Notes under the pieces: model-generated
Seen by the model: only the letters and a program-made list of their open reading frames with translations
What the model was told of the DNA's origin: nothing
Databases searched by the model: none
Translations under genes and position numbers: made by a program
Part shown: in pieces, positions 8,454 through 16,795 of the stretch
Numbering within the stretch: position 1 is the first letter of the stretch
Layout: each line of letters begins with the position of its first letter
From: SFWF01 sp045537915
GTDB lineage: Bacteria; Bacillota; Clostridia; Oscillospirales; Acutalibacteraceae
Assembly (NCBI GenBank): GCA_045537915.1
Contig: JAZSQK010000012.1
Coordinates: 16,473-80,472 of the forward strand
DNA: 64,000 nt
Direction: 5' to 3'

Positions 8454-8813
8454 ATGGCAGGATTTAAAATTAACCGTGTCACCTCAGATATAAAACTTGC
8501 TCTCTCGGATATCTTGCGTGAGATAAAGGACCCGAGGGTATCCAAGCTGCTCAGCATCGTTAAGCTCGATGTTTCGGGCGATATGTCCTATGCCACCGTT
8601 TATGTCAGCGCCATTGAGGGCAAGGAAAAGACGGTAGAGAGCGTCAAGGCATTAAAAAATGCGGCGGGTTTTGTCCGCAGAGAGCTTGGAAGCAGACTCA
8701 AGCTTCGCAAGGTGCCCGAGCTTCGCTTTATTGCCGATGATTCGATTGAAATCAGCGCAAACATTTCCCGCATCGTTAACTCCTTTGAAGGAGAGGATAA
8801 AGATGGAGAATAA
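8454..8813 (+). CDS. rbfA: 30S ribosome-binding factor A
   Basis: A 119-residue KH-fold protein for late 16S rRNA processing and 30S maturation. Conserved parts are RVTSDIKLALSDILREIKDPRVSK and the C-terminal LRKVPELRFIADDSIE. TTTGGAGG at 8441-8448 sits just before the ATG at 8454, which I prefer to an upstream TTG in the same frame. It overlaps nrnA by 11 bases. Confidence 0.95.
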   Translation: MAGFKINRVTSDIKLALSDILREIKDPRVSKLLSIVKLDVSGDMSYATVYVSAIEGKEKTVESVKALKNAAGFVRRELGSRLKLRKVPELRFIADDSIEISANISRIVNSFEGEDKDGE

Positions 8814-9789
8814 CTGCGCTGTTCTGTCGTTGGCAGAAATATGCTCCTTTTTAAAGGAGAGGGATAATTATGTCGTGCTCTGCCACGCCTCTCCCGACGG
8901 GGACACCCTCGGCAGCGCCTATGCGCTTAAAATGGGGCTTAAAAAGCTTGGTAAAAAGGTACAGGTAATCTGTTGCGATGAGATACCTCATAAGTATGAT
9001 TATTTTATCGACGATAATGACTCTTCCTTTGCGCCCGAAACGGTTGTGGCGGTAGATGTTGCCGACATTAAACTGCTTGGAGATCTGTATGTTCAGTTTG
9101 AGGGCAGAATAGACCTTAATATCGACCACCACATATCCAACACTCGATATGCAAAGAGGCTTTATCTCGACGATAAGGCGGCGGCTACTGCAGAGTGTGT
9201 TTATGAAATTCTCGATGAGCTCGGCATAGAGTTTGACCACAATATTGCAAATGCGCTTTACACCGGACTTTCAACCGATACAGGCTGTTTTAAATACTCA
9301 AATGTGACGGTCAAAACCCACGAGGTTGCCGCAAGGCTTTATGAAATCGGGGTTGATGCGGCAGAGATAAACCGCATAATGTTCGATACAAAATCCAAGA
9401 ACCGACTTGAGCTTGAAATGATGGCTCTGCAAAAGGCCGAGTATCATTTCAAAAACAGATGTATGGTTCTTGCCGTCACCCTTGATATGCAGAAAAAAAC
9501 AGGCTGTTCGGGCAGTGAGCTTGAGGGGGTTGCGGCTATTTCCCGCTCGGTAGAGGGTGTTCTTGCGGGTGTTTCTATAAAACAAACGGCTAAGAATCTT
9601 TTTAAAGTTTCGCTTCGCACCTATCCCCCTCTTGATGCCTCTGCTATATGTAAGCAGCTCGGCGGCGGAGGACATAAGGCGGCGGCAGGCTGTACTCTAG
9701 AGGGCAGTCTTACCTCGGTCAAAAAGCAGATATTAAAGGTTATAAAGGCCGCTCTGGAGGAAAGTGATGCAGGGATTTCTGTTAATTGA
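8803..9789 (+). CDS. nrnA: DHH/DHHA1 phosphoesterase, NrnA-type nanoRNase
   Basis: A 328-residue enzyme that degrades very short RNAs (or pApA and pAp) to mononucleotides. The DHH domain shows HASPDGDTLGSA, VAVDVAD and NIDHHISNT with the metal-binding Asp and His residues; the DHHA1 domain ends in GGGGHKAAAGC. Its place between rbfA and truB is standard in Firmicutes. The start at 8803 lies inside rbfA with GGAGAGG just upstream. Confidence 0.93.
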   Translation: MENNCAVLSLAEICSFLKERDNYVVLCHASPDGDTLGSAYALKMGLKKLGKKVQVICCDEIPHKYDYFIDDNDSSFAPETVVAVDVADIKLLGDLYVQFEGRIDLNIDHHISNTRYAKRLYLDDKAAATAECVYEILDELGIEFDHNIANALYTGLSTDTGCFKYSNVTVKTHEVAARLYEIGVDAAEINRIMFDTKSKNRLELEMMALQKAEYHFKNRCMVLAVTLDMQKKTGCSGSELEGVAAISRSVEGVLAGVSIKQTAKNLFKVSLRTYPPLDASAICKQLGGGGHKAAAGCTLEGSLTSVKKQILKVIKAALEESDAGISVN

Positions 9790-10648
9790 TAAGCCGGAGG
9801 GTCTGACCTCCTTTGCCGCAGTCGCAAGGGTAAAGAGAATTGCTAATGAGAAGCGTGTCGGCCACACAGGCACCCTCGACCCTTTAGCTACAGGTGTGTT
9901 GCCTATATTTTTAGGCAGGGCCACCGCTCTTTCGGGAATACTGCTCGAGGCCGAAAAGTCCTATACAGCAACAGTAAAGCTCGGAATTACCACCGACACC
10001 TGTGATATAACGGGTAAGGTTTTAGAGCAAAAAACGGTTTCGGTAACAAGGGAGCAGATAGAAAAGGTTCTTTTGGAGTTTTTAGGAGAAACCGAGCAAA
10101 CTCCGCCGATTTATTCGGCTATAAAAAAAGACGGAGTCCGCCTTTATGAACTTGCAAGACGGGGAGAAAGTATAGAAATAGAGCCGAGGAAGATAACCTG
10201 TTATGAGCTTTTCCTTGAGGAATTTGAGGGGGACACCTTTAAAATTTTTGTCCGCTGTTCAAAGGGTACATATATCAGAAGCCTATGCCGAGACATAGGC
10301 GAGGCTCTCGGCTGCGGCGCTACTATGACCGCTCTTCGCAGAAATTCCACCTGCGGCTTTAATGAGAGCGAGTGTGTAAAGCTCAATGAACTGAACGAGG
10401 ACAACATTCGCAGTTTTCTTAAAAGCGAGGAATATGCAGTAATGCATTTGCGTGAGCTGCAGGTTACCGAAAAACAGGCAGTGCGCTTTACAAACGGCGG
10501 CCAGTTGGCATATGAAAGGCTAAAGGAGTCGGATTATTCCGATGGGGAGCTTTTAAGAGTAAAGCACAAGGAGGCTCTGCTCGGAATAGGCATTGCCGAT
10601 AATTTGCTTGGGCAGGTTGCCATTAAGTGCGTAACAGGCTCTGTGTAA
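9767..10648 (+). CDS. truB: tRNA pseudouridine(55) synthase
   Basis: A 293-residue enzyme that makes pseudouridine 55 in the tRNA T-loop. The catalytic motif HTGTLDPLATGVLP carries the active-site Asp, and KGTYIRSLCRDIG is also typical. GGAGG at 9756-9760 favours the ATG at 9767 over GTG 9764. It overlaps nrnA by 23 bases. The C-terminal part contains a PUA-like domain (RELQVTEKQAVRFTNGGQL). Confidence 0.95.
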   Translation: MQGFLLIDKPEGLTSFAAVARVKRIANEKRVGHTGTLDPLATGVLPIFLGRATALSGILLEAEKSYTATVKLGITTDTCDITGKVLEQKTVSVTREQIEKVLLEFLGETEQTPPIYSAIKKDGVRLYELARRGESIEIEPRKITCYELFLEEFEGDTFKIFVRCSKGTYIRSLCRDIGEALGCGATMTALRRNSTCGFNESECVKLNELNEDNIRSFLKSEEYAVMHLRELQVTEKQAVRFTNGGQLAYERLKESDYSDGELLRVKHKEALLGIGIADNLLGQVAIKCVTGSV

Positions 10649-10665
10649 ACAAAAAAGAGGAGGAG

Positions 10666-11523
10666 ATGAATGTGACGCAATATGCAATAGCGCTGGGCAT
10701 GTTCGACTCGGTGCACAAGGGGCATATAGCGGTTTTACAGGCTGCTGCAAACAGCGGCTATAAAAGCCTTGCCGTTACATTTGATAAGCTTCCTCAAAAG
10801 AGCGACAGAAGTTTGCTTTCGCTTGACGAGCGCAGAGAAAAGCTTCTTTCTGCAGGGGTTAATGAGGTGCTTATACTGGAGTTTTCTAAAGTTAAGGACC
10901 TTTCCCCCGAGGAGTTTTTGAAGCTGTTGGCAGACCGAAAAGATATAAAGAAAATTTGTTGCGGTTTTAACTTCCGATTTGGTAAAAATGCCGTCGGAGA
11001 TACCGCCTTTCTAAAGGAATATTGCCGCAAAAACGGCATAGAATATTTCGAGGCCGAGGAGGTAAGGACCGAGGGCAAAACCCTTTCGACCTCCTATATA
11101 AAGGAGCTTTTAAAAGAGGGAGAAATTGAAAAAGCTAATCGGCTTTTAGGAGAACCCTTTTCCTTTACCGCAAGGGTTACACAGGGAGATAAGCGTGGAA
11201 AAACGCTGGGCTTTCCGACTGCAAATCAAGTTTATCCCACCGACAAGGCAGAGCTCCGCTTCGGTGTTTATCACACAAGGGTAGATATTGACGGGAGCAG
11301 CTTTGACGGTGTAACCAACATAGGAGTAAGACCGACATACACAACCGACTTTGTGGGGGCCGAGACCTATATTATAGGCTTTGAGGGCGACTGCTACAAT
11401 AAGGATATAAAGCTTTCCTTTATCGAATATTTAAGAGAGGAAAAGCGGTTTGACAGCCCATCTGCCCTTATCGATGAAATAAGAAAAAATGTCGAATATG
11501 TAAATAAAAAAAAGGCGTTTTAA
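10666..11523 (+). CDS. ribF: Bifunctional riboflavin kinase/FAD synthetase
   Basis: A 285-residue enzyme that turns riboflavin into FMN and FAD. The N-terminal nucleotidyltransferase domain has ALGMFDSVHKGHIAVL (normally GxFDGxHxGH, here S replaces G) and STSYIKELL; the C-terminal flavokinase domain has GKTLGFPTANQV and VTNIGVRPT. GAGGAGGAG precedes the ATG at 10666. It closes the rimP operon, and its stop lies within the terminator at 11511-11535. Confidence 0.94.
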   Translation: MNVTQYAIALGMFDSVHKGHIAVLQAAANSGYKSLAVTFDKLPQKSDRSLLSLDERREKLLSAGVNEVLILEFSKVKDLSPEEFLKLLADRKDIKKICCGFNFRFGKNAVGDTAFLKEYCRKNGIEYFEAEEVRTEGKTLSTSYIKELLKEGEIEKANRLLGEPFSFTARVTQGDKRGKTLGFPTANQVYPTDKAELRFGVYHTRVDIDGSSFDGVTNIGVRPTYTTDFVGAETYIIGFEGDCYNKDIKLSFIEYLREEKRFDSPSALIDEIRKNVEYVNKKKAF

Positions 11524-11535
11524 CAACGCCTTTTT
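11511..11535. terminator. Bidirectional terminator between ribF and the M23 gene
   Basis: AAAGGCGTT pairs with AACGCCTTT around TTAAC, with A-runs on one side and T-runs on the other. It includes the ribF stop codon and serves convergent genes. Confidence 0.8.
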
Positions 11536-11538
11536 CTG

Positions 11539-12252
11539 TTAATCGGGATAGATTACCGACAGAGGATCCACAGATATTTCATCCTTATAAAACTCAAGAT
11601 GAAGGTGCGTTTCGTCGAGACATTCGTCGGTCACGGTACCGAGTGTGCCGAGCTTTGCTCCTGCCGTTACGATATCCCCCTCGGCAACGCTTACCTTGTC
11701 AAGACCGCAGTAACGGGCAACCGTACGGTTACCGTGGTCAACCTCGACATATTTGCCGAGCTTTGCATCATCGATGATTGCCACAACAATTCCGTTACCC
11801 GAGCTTTTGACAGTATCCCCCGCCTTGCCGACAATATCTATTCCTGTATGAAGTCGCATATCCTTATAGGTGTTTGAATATACAAGCTCATCGTCGCTGA
11901 AATGCTTTGCGATATTTCCGTTAAGGGGCAATATATAGTTTACCGCATTTGTCGAGGGCTCTACAGGCTCCGGCTCCTCGCTCTCAGTTTGCTCTGAACT
12001 CCCGTAAAGCTCACTTGCCGTACCCTCTACATCCTTGACATTATCGGCATCTTCGGGTTCGCTTTGGGTTGGGCTGTCCGCCGAAGGAATATTCTCTGCC
12101 GTGCCGATATCGGAGGGAGTAGGAGTCTCATCTTCGATGCGGTCAAAGGCCATCCAGGAGGCAACGCCGATTGCAATAAGGCAGAGGGCGATTATAAGAT
12201 AAAAGCTCTTGCCTTTAAACACGTTTGATATTTTTGTTTCATAATATTTCAT
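11539..12252 (-). CDS. M23-family peptidase, SpoIIQ-like
   Basis: A 237-residue bitopic membrane protein: a cytoplasmic N-terminus, a membrane segment at about 17-35 (SFYLIIALCLIAIGVASWMAF), an acidic Ser/Thr/Pro linker to about 105, and an M23 (LytM) domain. HTGIDI and HLHLEF carry the zinc-binding His and Asp residues, so catalysis looks possible, unlike Bacillus SpoIIQ. The architecture matches forespore SpoIIQ of Clostridia, which pairs with SpoIIIAH across the septum, but no sporulation gene is next to it. A general septal peptidase remains possible. Confidence 0.7.
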   Translation of the reverse strand: MKYYETKISNVFKGKSFYLIIALCLIAIGVASWMAFDRIEDETPTPSDIGTAENIPSADSPTQSEPEDADNVKDVEGTASELYGSSEQTESEEPEPVEPSTNAVNYILPLNGNIAKHFSDDELVYSNTYKDMRLHTGIDIVGKAGDTVKSSGNGIVVAIIDDAKLGKYVEVDHGNRTVARYCGLDKVSVAEGDIVTAGAKLGTLGTVTDECLDETHLHLEFYKDEISVDPLSVIYPD

Positions 12253-12344
12253 TTATAACAACCGCCTTATTTTAATTGAACAAGATTATTGTTGACATTA
12301 AGGTCGGTTATTATTCCAATGTTAATTTTTTATTTAAAATTCGT

Positions 12345-12428
12345 TCATAGAATAACAAAGTTTTTAGTGTACATTAAAAATGCAGCAAGGAACGCCGCAA
12401 TTCCAAAGCTGCAGGTGTGATGCTTCAC
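12345..12428 (-). CDS. Possible 27-residue hydrophobic peptide
   Basis: A GTG at 12428 opens 27 codons (KHHTCSFGIAAFLAAFLMY, then TKNFVIL) ending with TGA at 12345. GAGGAGAAGG lies directly upstream at a suitable distance. The centre is one hydrophobic helix, long enough to insert in or lie on the membrane. It lies between the SpoIIQ-like gene and a secreted unknown, after the terminator at 12457-12484. I do not recognise it. Confidence 0.4.
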   Translation of the reverse strand: MKHHTCSFGIAAFLAAFLMYTKNFVIL

Positions 12429-12456
12429 ACCTTCTCCTCAAACCCCTCGAAAAAGG

Positions 12457-12484
12457 AAAAGCACCGTGAAAACGGTGCTTTTTC
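12457..12484. terminator. Intrinsic terminator after the secreted unknown gene
   Basis: AAAAGCACCGT pairs with ACGGTGCTTTT around a GAAA tetraloop. It is symmetric, but the gene that ends here is the minus-strand one at 12500. Confidence 0.85.
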
Positions 12485-12499
12485 GTTTAATTAAAGAAA

Positions 12500-13048
12500 T
12501 TATTTTAAAAGACTGTAGACAATAATATAACCAAAAGAGCTGTCCTCGGATTTTTTAAGGTTTGATAAGCAGTTAAGCTCATAAACCTGAGCGTCGTGGG
12601 AGGTAACACAAACCTTCGACTCAACATAAAGATAATCTCCGTCATCCTCGACCGAGATAACCGTGTGGTCATAAAGGTCAAACCCACGGGGGACTATAAA
12701 GATGAAGCCGTCTTCCTTGGGAAAATCGGGATTTTCCTCATACTGAGCAAGGGTAATTCCGTACATATTATATACAAAGCCCTCTACAATCTCTCTGTCT
12801 ATAAAACTGCTGTCATCTTCTGTCTTGTCAAGCAGAATGGAAAGGGAGTTGTTGACCATTTTGGTGGTGCTGTCGAAATCATCGCCGTAGACCTGATTGT
12901 GATCAAGCATATTTTCAATACGGGCGAAAAGCACCTTGTTCTCGTCGACCAAGGAACCTTGCGCAAAAACCTCATAAACGGGAGCAGAAACCGAGCAGGA
13001 AATAATTAAAACAACGGCAAAAACAATGCTCAAAATTCTAAATTTCAT
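12500..13048 (-). CDS. Secreted protein of unknown function
   Basis: 182 residues with a clear signal sequence (positively charged start, hydrophobic LSIVFAVVLIISCSVSAPVYE, likely cut near residue 22-30). The mature part is acidic and mostly alpha/beta, with an ending resembling a small NTF2- or cystatin-like fold (YLYVESKVCVT, then SSFGYIIVYSL). I recognise no family. It stands alone with its own terminator. The cysteine in SCSVSA is not in a convincing lipobox. Confidence 0.6.
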   Translation of the reverse strand: MKFRILSIVFAVVLIISCSVSAPVYEVFAQGSLVDENKVLFARIENMLDHNQVYGDDFDSTTKMVNNSLSILLDKTEDDSSFIDREIVEGFVYNMYGITLAQYEENPDFPKEDGFIFIVPRGFDLYDHTVISVEDDGDYLYVESKVCVTSHDAQVYELNCLSNLKKSEDSSFGYIIVYSLLK

Positions 13049-13163
13049 AACCCGCTCACTCCTTTTCGGTTCTCTTTATTAAAGTATACTCTATTTCGGA
13101 GAAAAAGTAGTTAAAATGCGATTACGACTTAGTAACAATTAAGTAAAAAAGGGTTACATAAAG

Positions 13164-13661
13164 TTAAACTTTAAGAAGCTCGGCGATTAAGAGGGCGTTT
13201 TGGGATAAATCGTCGGATTTTGGCTCGACCGTAATGTCGGCATATTTTTCATAAAGAGGAGTCCTCTCGGCATAAAGCTCATAAATATCAGAAGCATTTT
13301 TCATAACAATTCCTCTGGTAGAAAAATTTGTTATGCGTTTTTTTATCTCGTCGGGGGAAACCTTAATGTATACAATTTTCCCGATACTTTTAAGGTGCTC
13401 CATAGCTTCCTCGCAGTAAACGGCGCTTCCGCCGGTTGCAATAACGGTATTTTCGCAGCTTACATCCCGAATAATATCGTTTTCCAACTTCAAAAATCCA
13501 TCATTACCCTCGCTGTCAATAAGCTCGAAAAGTTTTTTGCCCGTTTTGCTCTGGATAAGAAGGTCGCAGTCCAAAAAAGAATAACCGCAGATTTTGGCAA
13601 GTAAAACGCCGACGGTGCTTTTGCCGCAACCGGGCATTCCTATAAGTATTATATTATTCAC
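13164..13661 (-). CDS. aroK: Shikimate kinase
   Basis: A 165-residue kinase that makes shikimate 3-phosphate in aromatic amino-acid synthesis. It has the Walker A motif GMPGCGKST, the shikimate-binding DCD (FLDCDLLI) and the ATGGSAVYCEEA motif. The usual LID arginine region is TRGIVMKN and ERTPLYEKYAD is the adenine-binding end. Length is normal. It stands alone here, apart from other aro genes. Confidence 0.92.
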   Translation of the reverse strand: MNNIILIGMPGCGKSTVGVLLAKICGYSFLDCDLLIQSKTGKKLFELIDSEGNDGFLKLENDIIRDVSCENTVIATGGSAVYCEEAMEHLKSIGKIVYIKVSPDEIKKRITNFSTRGIVMKNASDIYELYAERTPLYEKYADITVEPKSDDLSQNALLIAELLKV

Positions 13662-13720
13662 CTATAAAACCTCATTTCAAAATAATTTTAAGCCGTAAAG
13701 ATTATATTGTCAATTCAATA

Positions 13721-13749
13721 TTGACTAATGCCACATAAAAGGGTAAAAT
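13721..13749 (+). promoter_or_regulatory. Promoter of the DUF1292 gene
   Basis: TTGACT at 13721-13726, a 17-base spacer and TAAAAT at 13744-13749 lie 30 bases before the start codon. Confidence 0.65.
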
Positions 13750-13779
13750 ATTTACAGAAACAAGATAGGAGAATTTCTT

Positions 13780-14097
13780 ATGGAAAACTATAATAAAGAC
13801 GAATTAGGATACGAGCCCGACCTTATTTCACTTATAGACGATGACGGAAAGGAATACAACTTTGAGGTCATTGACGCTATAGAGAGTGACGAGGGAAGAT
13901 ATCTCGCAATGCTCCCTTTGTTTGATGACCCCGAGAAGATGCTGCAGGACAGCGGTGAGCTGGTTATCGTCAAGGTTGGAGAGGAAAACGGCGAGGAATA
14001 TTATTACGAGATAGAGGATGACGACGAGTATGAATTTGTTGCCGACGCCTTTATCGAAAGACTTGAGGATTTTTACGAAATTTCCGAAAACGAATAA
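13780..14097 (+). CDS. DUF1292 (YrzB-like) protein
   Basis: A very acidic 105-residue protein of the DUF1292 family, recognisable from ISLIDDDGKEYNFEVIDAI, YLAMLPLFDD and VIVKVGEENGEEYYYEI. Function is unknown. In many Firmicutes the gene lies beside ruvX/yqgF; here ruvX is 32 kb away. A ribosome site (AGGAG) precedes the ATG. Confidence 0.88.
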   Translation: MENYNKDELGYEPDLISLIDDDGKEYNFEVIDAIESDEGRYLAMLPLFDDPEKMLQDSGELVIVKVGEENGEEYYYEIEDDDEYEFVADAFIERLEDFYEISENE

Positions 14098-14104
14098 ATT
14101 TTTC

Positions 14105-14298
14105 TTCCTGCCCTGTACGCGAACGTTGGCATTTATAACCCTACAACCATATAAACGGGAGTTTGGCTCGGTCGGCGGGTATGCAGGCCTCCCGAGGTAT
14201 TGAAAGATATATCTTGGACGTTGGAAGCACAAAACCGAACGGCGAACACCCACCTGCTGAAAGCAGGTTATGATTTGCTCGATACGGCAGGGCGGGAG
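14105..14298 (+). ncRNA. ssrS: Probable 6S RNA
   Basis: The 194-base intergenic RNA has ends that pair over 12 bp: 14105-14116 (TTCCTGCCCTGT) with 14287-14298, with G-U pairs. The 3' side carries CACCCACCTGC, TGAAA, GCAGGTTA, a small hairpin in the place where 6S RNA has one beside its central bubble, then CTCGATACGGCAGGGCGG. The length fits 6S RNA (about 180-200). 6S RNA mimics an open promoter and binds vegetative RNA polymerase. A terminator follows at once. I judged this from shape and motifs, without a covariance search. Confidence 0.72.
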
Positions 14299-14300
14299 CA

Positions 14301-14334
14301 AAAAAAGCATCGGATTTAATCCGATGCTTTTTTA
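14301..14334. terminator. Bidirectional terminator between the 6S RNA and rnhA
   Basis: AAAGCATCGGATT pairs with AATCCGATGCTTT, with A- and T-runs on both sides. Confidence 0.88.
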
Positions 14335-14775
14335 TTTTAAGTTTTTATAAAAATTTACGGCAAGGCGGTCGCAACGCTCGTTTTCGGGGTGCCCTGCATG
14401 GCCCTTTACCCAGACAAAGTCTACATCGTGCCGACGTAGTAAGGGCAAAAGCTCCTCCCACAAATCAACATTAAGGGCGGGTTTTTTATCGGCCTTTTTC
14501 CAACCGTTTTTTTGCCAGGAATAGACCCAACCCTGATTTATAGCCTCGCAGACATACTTTGAGTCGGTAGTAAGCTTTACCTTGCAGGGCTCCTTGAGGG
14601 CTCCAAGCGCCTTTAAAACGGCGGTCAGCTCCATACGGTTATTTGTGGTTTCTTTTTCTCCGCCTGAGAGTTCCTTTTCGACTATGCCGTAACGAAGAAC
14701 GGCCCCCCAACCGCCCGGTCCGGGGTTGCCCGAACAGGCTCCGTCGGTAAAAATCTCAATATATTTTCTTTGCAT
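14332..14775 (-). CDS. rnhA: Ribonuclease HI
   Basis: A 147-residue RNase H that cuts RNA in RNA-DNA hybrids. The catalytic residues are in FTDGACSGNPGPGGWG (Asp), NNRMELTAVLKAL (Glu), LTTDSKYV (Asp) and the final ENERCDRLAV (Asp). The basic handle (WQKNGWKKADKK) is present. It lies one base after lexA and is probably transcribed with it. Confidence 0.95.
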   Translation of the reverse strand: MQRKYIEIFTDGACSGNPGPGGWGAVLRYGIVEKELSGGEKETTNNRMELTAVLKALGALKEPCKVKLTTDSKYVCEAINQGWVYSWQKNGWKKADKKPALNVDLWEELLPLLRRHDVDFVWVKGHAGHPENERCDRLAVNFYKNLK

Positions 14776-14776
14776 A

Positions 14777-15364
14777 TCAGTACTTCCTAAAGCTTCCTAT
14801 AACCTTTCCGAGAACCGAGGGTTTTTCGGGATAAATGGGATCAAAATCGGGGTTTTCGGGCATAAAGATTACCTGTCCGTTCTGAACGAGCAGTCGCTTA
14901 ACGGTTGCCTCGTCACCGTCCATTCCGATAACAATATCTCCGCTTTTTGTATAAGCGTCCTTATCGGCGATAACGATATCTCCGTCCATAATGCCGACAT
15001 CCCGCATACTGTAGCCGACAACCCGAAGAGCGAAAAGACCCTCAGAGTCGCTTGTGGCGTAAGGGATATAATCCTCAATTTCCTCAACGGCCAGAATGGG
15101 CTGTCCTGCGGTCACCCTTCCTATTACAGGTATCTGTGCGGTGCTTTGGGTACCTGCTATGCGGATTGAGCGGGAAAAACGGGGGTCACGCTCGATATAT
15201 CCGTTTTCCTCAAGCCAGTTAAGTATGGCGTGAACGGTAGAGGTGGATTTAATTTTGGTCTCCAGACAGATTTCACGCACGGTAGGCGGCACTCCGCCCG
15301 CCAGAGCCTTTACTAAAAAGTTATAGACAGAAAACTGTTTTTCAGACATAGACGGTCTTGACAT
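14777..15364 (-). CDS. lexA: LexA repressor
   Basis: A 195-residue SOS repressor. The N-terminal winged helix (PPTVREICLETKIKSTSTVHAIL) binds DNA. The self-cleavage site is VTAGQPILAVEE, altered to AGQ where most LexA have AG. The catalytic dyad is Ser in GYSMRDVGI and Lys in TVKRLL. I placed the start at MSRPSM because a LexA box lies 16 bases upstream, although the frame stays open further. Autoregulation follows from that box. Confidence 0.93.
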   Translation of the reverse strand: MSRPSMSEKQFSVYNFLVKALAGGVPPTVREICLETKIKSTSTVHAILNWLEENGYIERDPRFSRSIRIAGTQSTAQIPVIGRVTAGQPILAVEEIEDYIPYATSDSEGLFALRVVGYSMRDVGIMDGDIVIADKDAYTKSGDIVIGMDGDEATVKRLLVQNGQVIFMPENPDFDPIYPEKPSVLGKVIGSFRKY

Positions 15365-15379
15365 ATCGGCTTCTCCAAT

Positions 15380-15393
15380 CGAACAAATATTCG
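15380..15393. promoter_or_regulatory. LexA operator (Cheo box-like)
   Basis: CGAACAAATATTCG at 15380-15393 resembles the Firmicutes LexA box CGAACATATGTTCG (11 of 14). It lies just before lexA, so autorepression is likely. Confidence 0.7.
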
Positions 15394-15499
15394 GCAATTT
15401 GATTATAACATTAAAATATCTGTTTTTCAACCACTAGTTTTACATTTTATTTACACTCTGTTTGCTTTTTTACCGCCGCAGTACAATTATCGCTAATTA

Positions 15500-15532
15500 A
15501 AAAAGAAGTGCGGAAATTCCGCACTTCTTTTT
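15500..15532. terminator. Terminator after the RHH gene, upstream of lexA
   Basis: AAAGAAGTGCGGAA pairs with TTCCGCACTTCTTT, followed by T-runs on each strand. It closes the minus-strand SPFH-RHH operon. Confidence 0.88.
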
Positions 15533-15534
15533 CT

Positions 15535-15738
15535 TTACTCTATATCAATATCCAAAGGCATATCTATTTCATCCGATACATATTTGCCGTTTTTCTTGCG
15601 CTGACGGACACATTCTGAAAGCAGGTATTCTATCTGTCCGTTGACCGAGCGGAAGTCATCCTCTGCCCAGGCTGCGATGGCGTTATAAAGCTTTGGCGAA
15701 AGGCGCAGGGGTATCTGTTTTTTACTCTGCTCGTTCAT
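15535..15738 (-). CDS. Arc-like ribbon-helix-helix DNA-binding protein
   Basis: 67 residues. KKQIPLRLSPKLYNAIAAWAEDDFRSVNGQIEYLLSE is cut here into two parts: the beta strand KQIPLRLS, and the helices LYNAIAAWAEDDFRSVNGQI and EYLLSECV, the Arc-type fold. The tail is acidic (DEIDMPLDIDIE). It starts one base after the SPFH stop. Such small RHH proteins often follow SPFH genes, and the palindrome over the operon promoter (16777-16795) suits a dimeric RHH repressor, so autoregulation is a fair inference. Confidence 0.75.
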   Translation of the reverse strand: MNEQSKKQIPLRLSPKLYNAIAAWAEDDFRSVNGQIEYLLSECVRQRKKNGKYVSDEIDMPLDIDIE

Positions 15739-15739
15739 A

Positions 15740-16753
15740 TCAGTAAAGACTTCCCGAGTTTACTATCGGCTGAGCATCGTGGTTTCCGCAGAGCACGACA
15801 AGAAGGTTTGAAACCATTGCCGCCTTGCGTTCTTCGTCGAGTTCGACCATTTTGCCTTCGTTCAGACGCTCAAGAGCCATTTCAACCATACCTACAGCGC
15901 CGTCGACTATCATCTTTCTAGCATCAATAATAGCCGATGCCTGCTGACGCTGAAGCATAACCGCTGCAATTTCGGGAGCATATGCCAGATAGGTTATTCT
16001 TGCTTCGACAATTTCGATTCCTGCCTCATCGACACGGGTTTGAATCTCCTTGCGGATACGCTCGGCAACCACCTCACTTGAACCACGCAGACTACCCTCG
16101 TCGGCAACGCCGTCGCCTGTGGTATCGACATTAGGAGCCACATCATAGGGGTAAATTCTAACGACATTGCGAAGGGCGCTGTCACACTGGAGAGAAAGGA
16201 ATTCCTTATAGTTATCTACATTAAATACCGCCTTTGCGGTGTCAACTATCCTCCATGTTACCGCAATTCCTATTTCAATAGGATTGCCCAGACAGTCGTT
16301 AATCTTCTGTCGGTTGTTATTGAGGGTCATAATTTTTAAAGAGATCTTTTTATTGACAAGCTCCACCTCGGCAGAGGCCCCCGAGGGCGATACCGTCTTC
16401 TTTACTCCGACATCTCCGCTCTGGTTAAGTTTTGTGCTTGCCGCAGGATTAACGGCGGTGCAGAAGGGGTTTACAAAGTAAAAGCCTGCGTCCTTTATGG
16501 TGCCGATATATTTGCCGAAAAGGGTAAGAACAAGGGCTTCCTGAGGCTTTAATACCTTTAGACCGAGCCAGGCTATCCAACCCAGGCAGACAATTAAAAC
16601 TCCGGGAATAAAAATGGGAAGGCCGTAGAACTCGCCGTTTTCCATTCCGATAATGCCCAAAATCATAATTACTGTACCTAAAAGATAAATGAGAATGCTT
16701 AAAACAAGCACAAGCATACCGTTTTTCTTGTTGCTCAAAACTTTTTCTGTCAT
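15740..16753 (-). CDS. SPFH/Band 7 domain membrane protein
   Basis: 337 residues. Two hydrophobic segments occur near residues 12-37 and 45-67, then an SPFH domain begins at LKPQEALVLTLFGKYIGT and runs through GIEIVEARITYLAYAPEIAAVML. The end is a coiled-coil-like helical stretch (QRQQASAIIDARKMIVDGAV). SPFH proteins form membrane-associated scaffolds that organise membrane domains or proteases. Partners here are unknown apart from the RHH protein in the same operon. Confidence 0.88.
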   Translation of the reverse strand: MTEKVLSNKKNGMLVLVLSILIYLLGTVIMILGIIGMENGEFYGLPIFIPGVLIVCLGWIAWLGLKVLKPQEALVLTLFGKYIGTIKDAGFYFVNPFCTAVNPAASTKLNQSGDVGVKKTVSPSGASAEVELVNKKISLKIMTLNNNRQKINDCLGNPIEIGIAVTWRIVDTAKAVFNVDNYKEFLSLQCDSALRNVVRIYPYDVAPNVDTTGDGVADEGSLRGSSEVVAERIRKEIQTRVDEAGIEIVEARITYLAYAPEIAAVMLQRQQASAIIDARKMIVDGAVGMVEMALERLNEGKMVELDEERKAAMVSNLLVVLCGNHDAQPIVNSGSLY

Positions 16754-16776
16754 AAATAAAACCTCCGTATGTTCTA

Positions 16777-16795
16777 TGATATCATTATGATATCA
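16777..16795. promoter_or_regulatory. Palindromic operator over the SPFH-RHH promoter
   Basis: TGATATCATTATGATATCA is a perfect 19-bp palindrome. It overlaps the -10 box of the minus-strand promoter (TTGACA complement at 16810-16815, TATCAT complement at 16787-16792, 17-base spacer). An obvious candidate ligand is the RHH protein encoded in this operon. Confidence 0.65.
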
